A program made the position numbers and the translations under genes. Shown one piece after another: positions 19,701-21,038 of a DNA stretch of 21,038 nt; the stretch's first letter is position 1; each line of letters begins with the position of its first letter. The stretch is from Funneliformis mosseae. Taxonomy: Eukaryota > Glomeromycota > Glomeromycetes > Glomerales > Glomeraceae. The stretch spans positions 1 to 21,038 of the forward strand of contig CAJVPP010001297.1 of assembly GCA_910592005.1 (NCBI GenBank), given 5' to 3'. The notes under the pieces are model-generated. The model was not told where the DNA came from. It did no database searches and saw nothing but the letters and a program-made list of their open reading frames with translations.

Positions 19701-20527
19701 AGAATGAATTGAATGATAATGAAACTGATGATGGTGATTATGAAGATCTAAAAGATAGAGAACAAATGTGACCTTATTGGATAGTCCTATTAGAAATAAA
19801 ACCAAATATAATTTTGGAAGATTCTACAAAGTTAGGTTTACGTGATATTGATCGAAATTATAACTAGGCTAGTAATGTTAGCTGACATTATTCTGAACTT
19901 ATTCTTGTTGATATACCTAATTTTATATAGCAATCTCGTATATTAGTCATTGTTGATGATGAAAATGCTACTAATTGTGCTATTAATTATTAAACATTAA
20001 ATAATAATCAGATGAAAATATTTAAGCGAATTGAATCACACTATAATACCTTGATCACAGACTCTGCTTATGTTGAATCGCTTAAATTGATCATAATAAA
20101 AATTGCAGATACAGAAATCATATTTAATTAATATAATTCAAAATTATTTACGTGAAATTATAAGAAATCACAATATAACTGATTCATCTGTTCTTGTGCT
20201 TACTCCATTTGGAGTTGCGGCATTCAATATTCATGACGTGATGATCTATTCAGCACTATCAATTTTTATATTTGTCAATAATCTCGATTTAAATAGAAAA
20301 CATTTAAAAAATTGCAAAAAAATTAGGTGTAGAGTTTATTATTATAGACAAAAAAAGTATAGTAAGCTGTCATATGCTTGCCTTAATAGACATAGATTAT
20401 GTCAAGCTTTCCTTAAGAAGCAAAATCAGATCTTTGGTGACAGATTAGTTAGGGAAAAGCCAGAAATGATGTTATTAGATTTTTTGAGATTTTTGACCCC
20501 CTCCTCCCTTTTGTCATCCTTGTTATA
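16800..20527 (+). pseudogene. Decayed Helitron Rep/helicase relic
   Basis: Pieces of one long transposon protein appear in order, with many stops and frame changes. First is a basic N-terminal stretch (KKAAKTVE-stop-REDQLKKN, 16850-16990), then a Cys-rich piece LCPICNKHF near 17090, then FTKIEEMLIA (17221-17250). A 162-aa open piece follows (17458-17946) with YWLKYNNQYY and QTSRYITC, as in the Helitron N-terminal region. Next are the Rep part with YRFE (18566-18577), and YISKYASK (19064-19087), which keeps the two-Tyr motif. Last come Pif1-type helicase pieces: VLVLTPFGVAAFNIH (about 20190-20235) and, in another frame, IIIDKKS for Walker B (20340s). The HUH position reads Y-V-Y (18599-18607), and Walker A is broken near 20114, apparently by a 2-bp loss. 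The rest of the helicase is absent. A MITE splits the relic at 18154. It cannot be active. Family motifs are recalled, not searched. Confidence 0.88.
18154..18325 (+). mobile_element. 172-bp MITE, copy B, inserted in the Helitron relic
   Basis: It starts CAGTCAACTCTTAATATAG and ends AAGAGTTGACTA, where the family has a final G. TA flanks are at 18152-18153 and 18326-18327. It is colinear with copy A at 16086 over its whole 172 bp. It sits between the Helitron piece ending about 18110 and the FFTFSTADLH piece at about 18347, so it landed in the relic after that element had inserted. Confidence 0.93.
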
Positions 20528-20711
20528 AATCAAATAAGGTAATAATATGACTTGATTATGTGATATTACGTGATAATAATTTTTTAAAAGTTTAATTTAT
20601 TAAAAATATGAAATTTTAATGAATCTAATAGAACAATTTATTAATTTTATTTATTTCAATAAATTATTATATATTATCAAAATTAATTTGAAATATAAGA
20701 TGATTCTGATC
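20528..20711. other. AT-rich spacer
   Basis: AT-rich sequence between the last helicase-like piece and the stop codon of the minus-strand exon. No Helitron terminal hairpin or CTRR end is visible here. Confidence 0.4.
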
Positions 20712-21004
20712 CTAAAGTTGTGAATTTTTTATTTCACCTCTTTTACATACATTACTCTTCATTTGTTGTAATTGTATATCTTGAATTACTTGTGCCTTTT
20801 TTTCTCTATCATATAAATACGTAGTCTTAGTATGCATTTTTATAAATACCTTTGTTAGAAAATATTTTCTACATCTTTTACATACAAGTTCTTGATACAA
20901 TTCTGGTGAAATGCTTAGGCAATGTTTATCATAGCTGGGATTCTGATCACAAAAGTATTCCAATACAGTAGCGGTCATAAGTATCTGACCGCCTCTAACT
21001 CCAG
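20712..21004 (-). CDS. Last exon of an unrecognised Cys/His-containing protein (partial)
   Basis: On the minus strand an open frame begins after a likely acceptor (CTTGTAG, AG at 21005-21006), with residues GVRGGQILMTATVLEYFCDQ, and runs to TAG at 20712. An ATG at 20978 could be an internal Met or a start. The residues upstream of it are as plausible as coding, so I treat this as the 3' exon of a gene extending beyond the window. The exon contains C-x2-C-x12-H (CKRCRKYF...KMH) and an earlier FCDQ...KHC pair, which could bind zinc, then a basic, Gln-rich tail. The exon has no in-frame stop, unlike the transposon relics beside it. The function is unknown; an origin in a transposon-linked gene family is possible. 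Donor, start and full length lie outside the window. Confidence 0.5.
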
Positions 21005-21038
21005 CTACAAGTAAGTAAATTCAAAATTTTTTTTTTAT

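Overview
The window is AT-rich nuclear DNA from a eukaryote with many short spliceosomal introns, most of them 60-120 bp with GT...AG ends. The intact proteins look fungal. The mix of a very AT-rich genome, decayed Helitron helicase relics, Tc1/mariner and MITE-like elements suggests an arbuscular mycorrhizal fungus (Glomeromycotina, Rhizophagus-like). That assignment rests on recognition only; no search was run.

Layout. Positions 1-2190 are repeats: the right end of a TIR element, then an array of about 50-bp units that are themselves inverted repeats. The array is split by a 559-bp TIR element with TA target duplications. Positions 3083-12841 form a compact gene block with all genes on the + strand: RPN2 (26S proteasome regulatory particle, 22 exons reconstructed in frame, 950 aa), RPS19 (40S ribosomal protein, 3 exons, 148 aa), a TOE1-type DEDDh 3' exoribonuclease with a CCCH zinc finger (7 exons, 434 aa), and an unrecognised 80-aa single-membrane-pass protein (2 exons). 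RPN2 is separated from RPS19 by 1.4 kb of AT-rich DNA that looks empty.

From about 13.0 kb the window becomes a transposon-dominated compartment. It holds an unrecognised minus-strand gene that is probably frameshifted and has a 125-bp MITE just upstream of its first ATG, and a Tc1/mariner remnant. It also holds two 172-bp MITE copies of the same family, a tandem duplication of about 168 bp, and a 3.7-kb Helitron Rep/helicase relic (about 16.8-20.5 kb) with one MITE inserted in it. The window ends in the last exon of a minus-strand gene with a Cys/His-rich C-terminus.

The three recognised genes serve proteolysis, translation and RNA 3'-end processing. They are neighbours with ordinary housekeeping roles, not a pathway. 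The more unusual content is in the repeats: the palindromic array, the nested insertions, and the stop codons in the transposon relics, many of which fit C-to-T (or G-to-A) transitions at Gln, Arg and Trp codons. I see no CRISPR array, rRNA, tRNA or evident new defence system.
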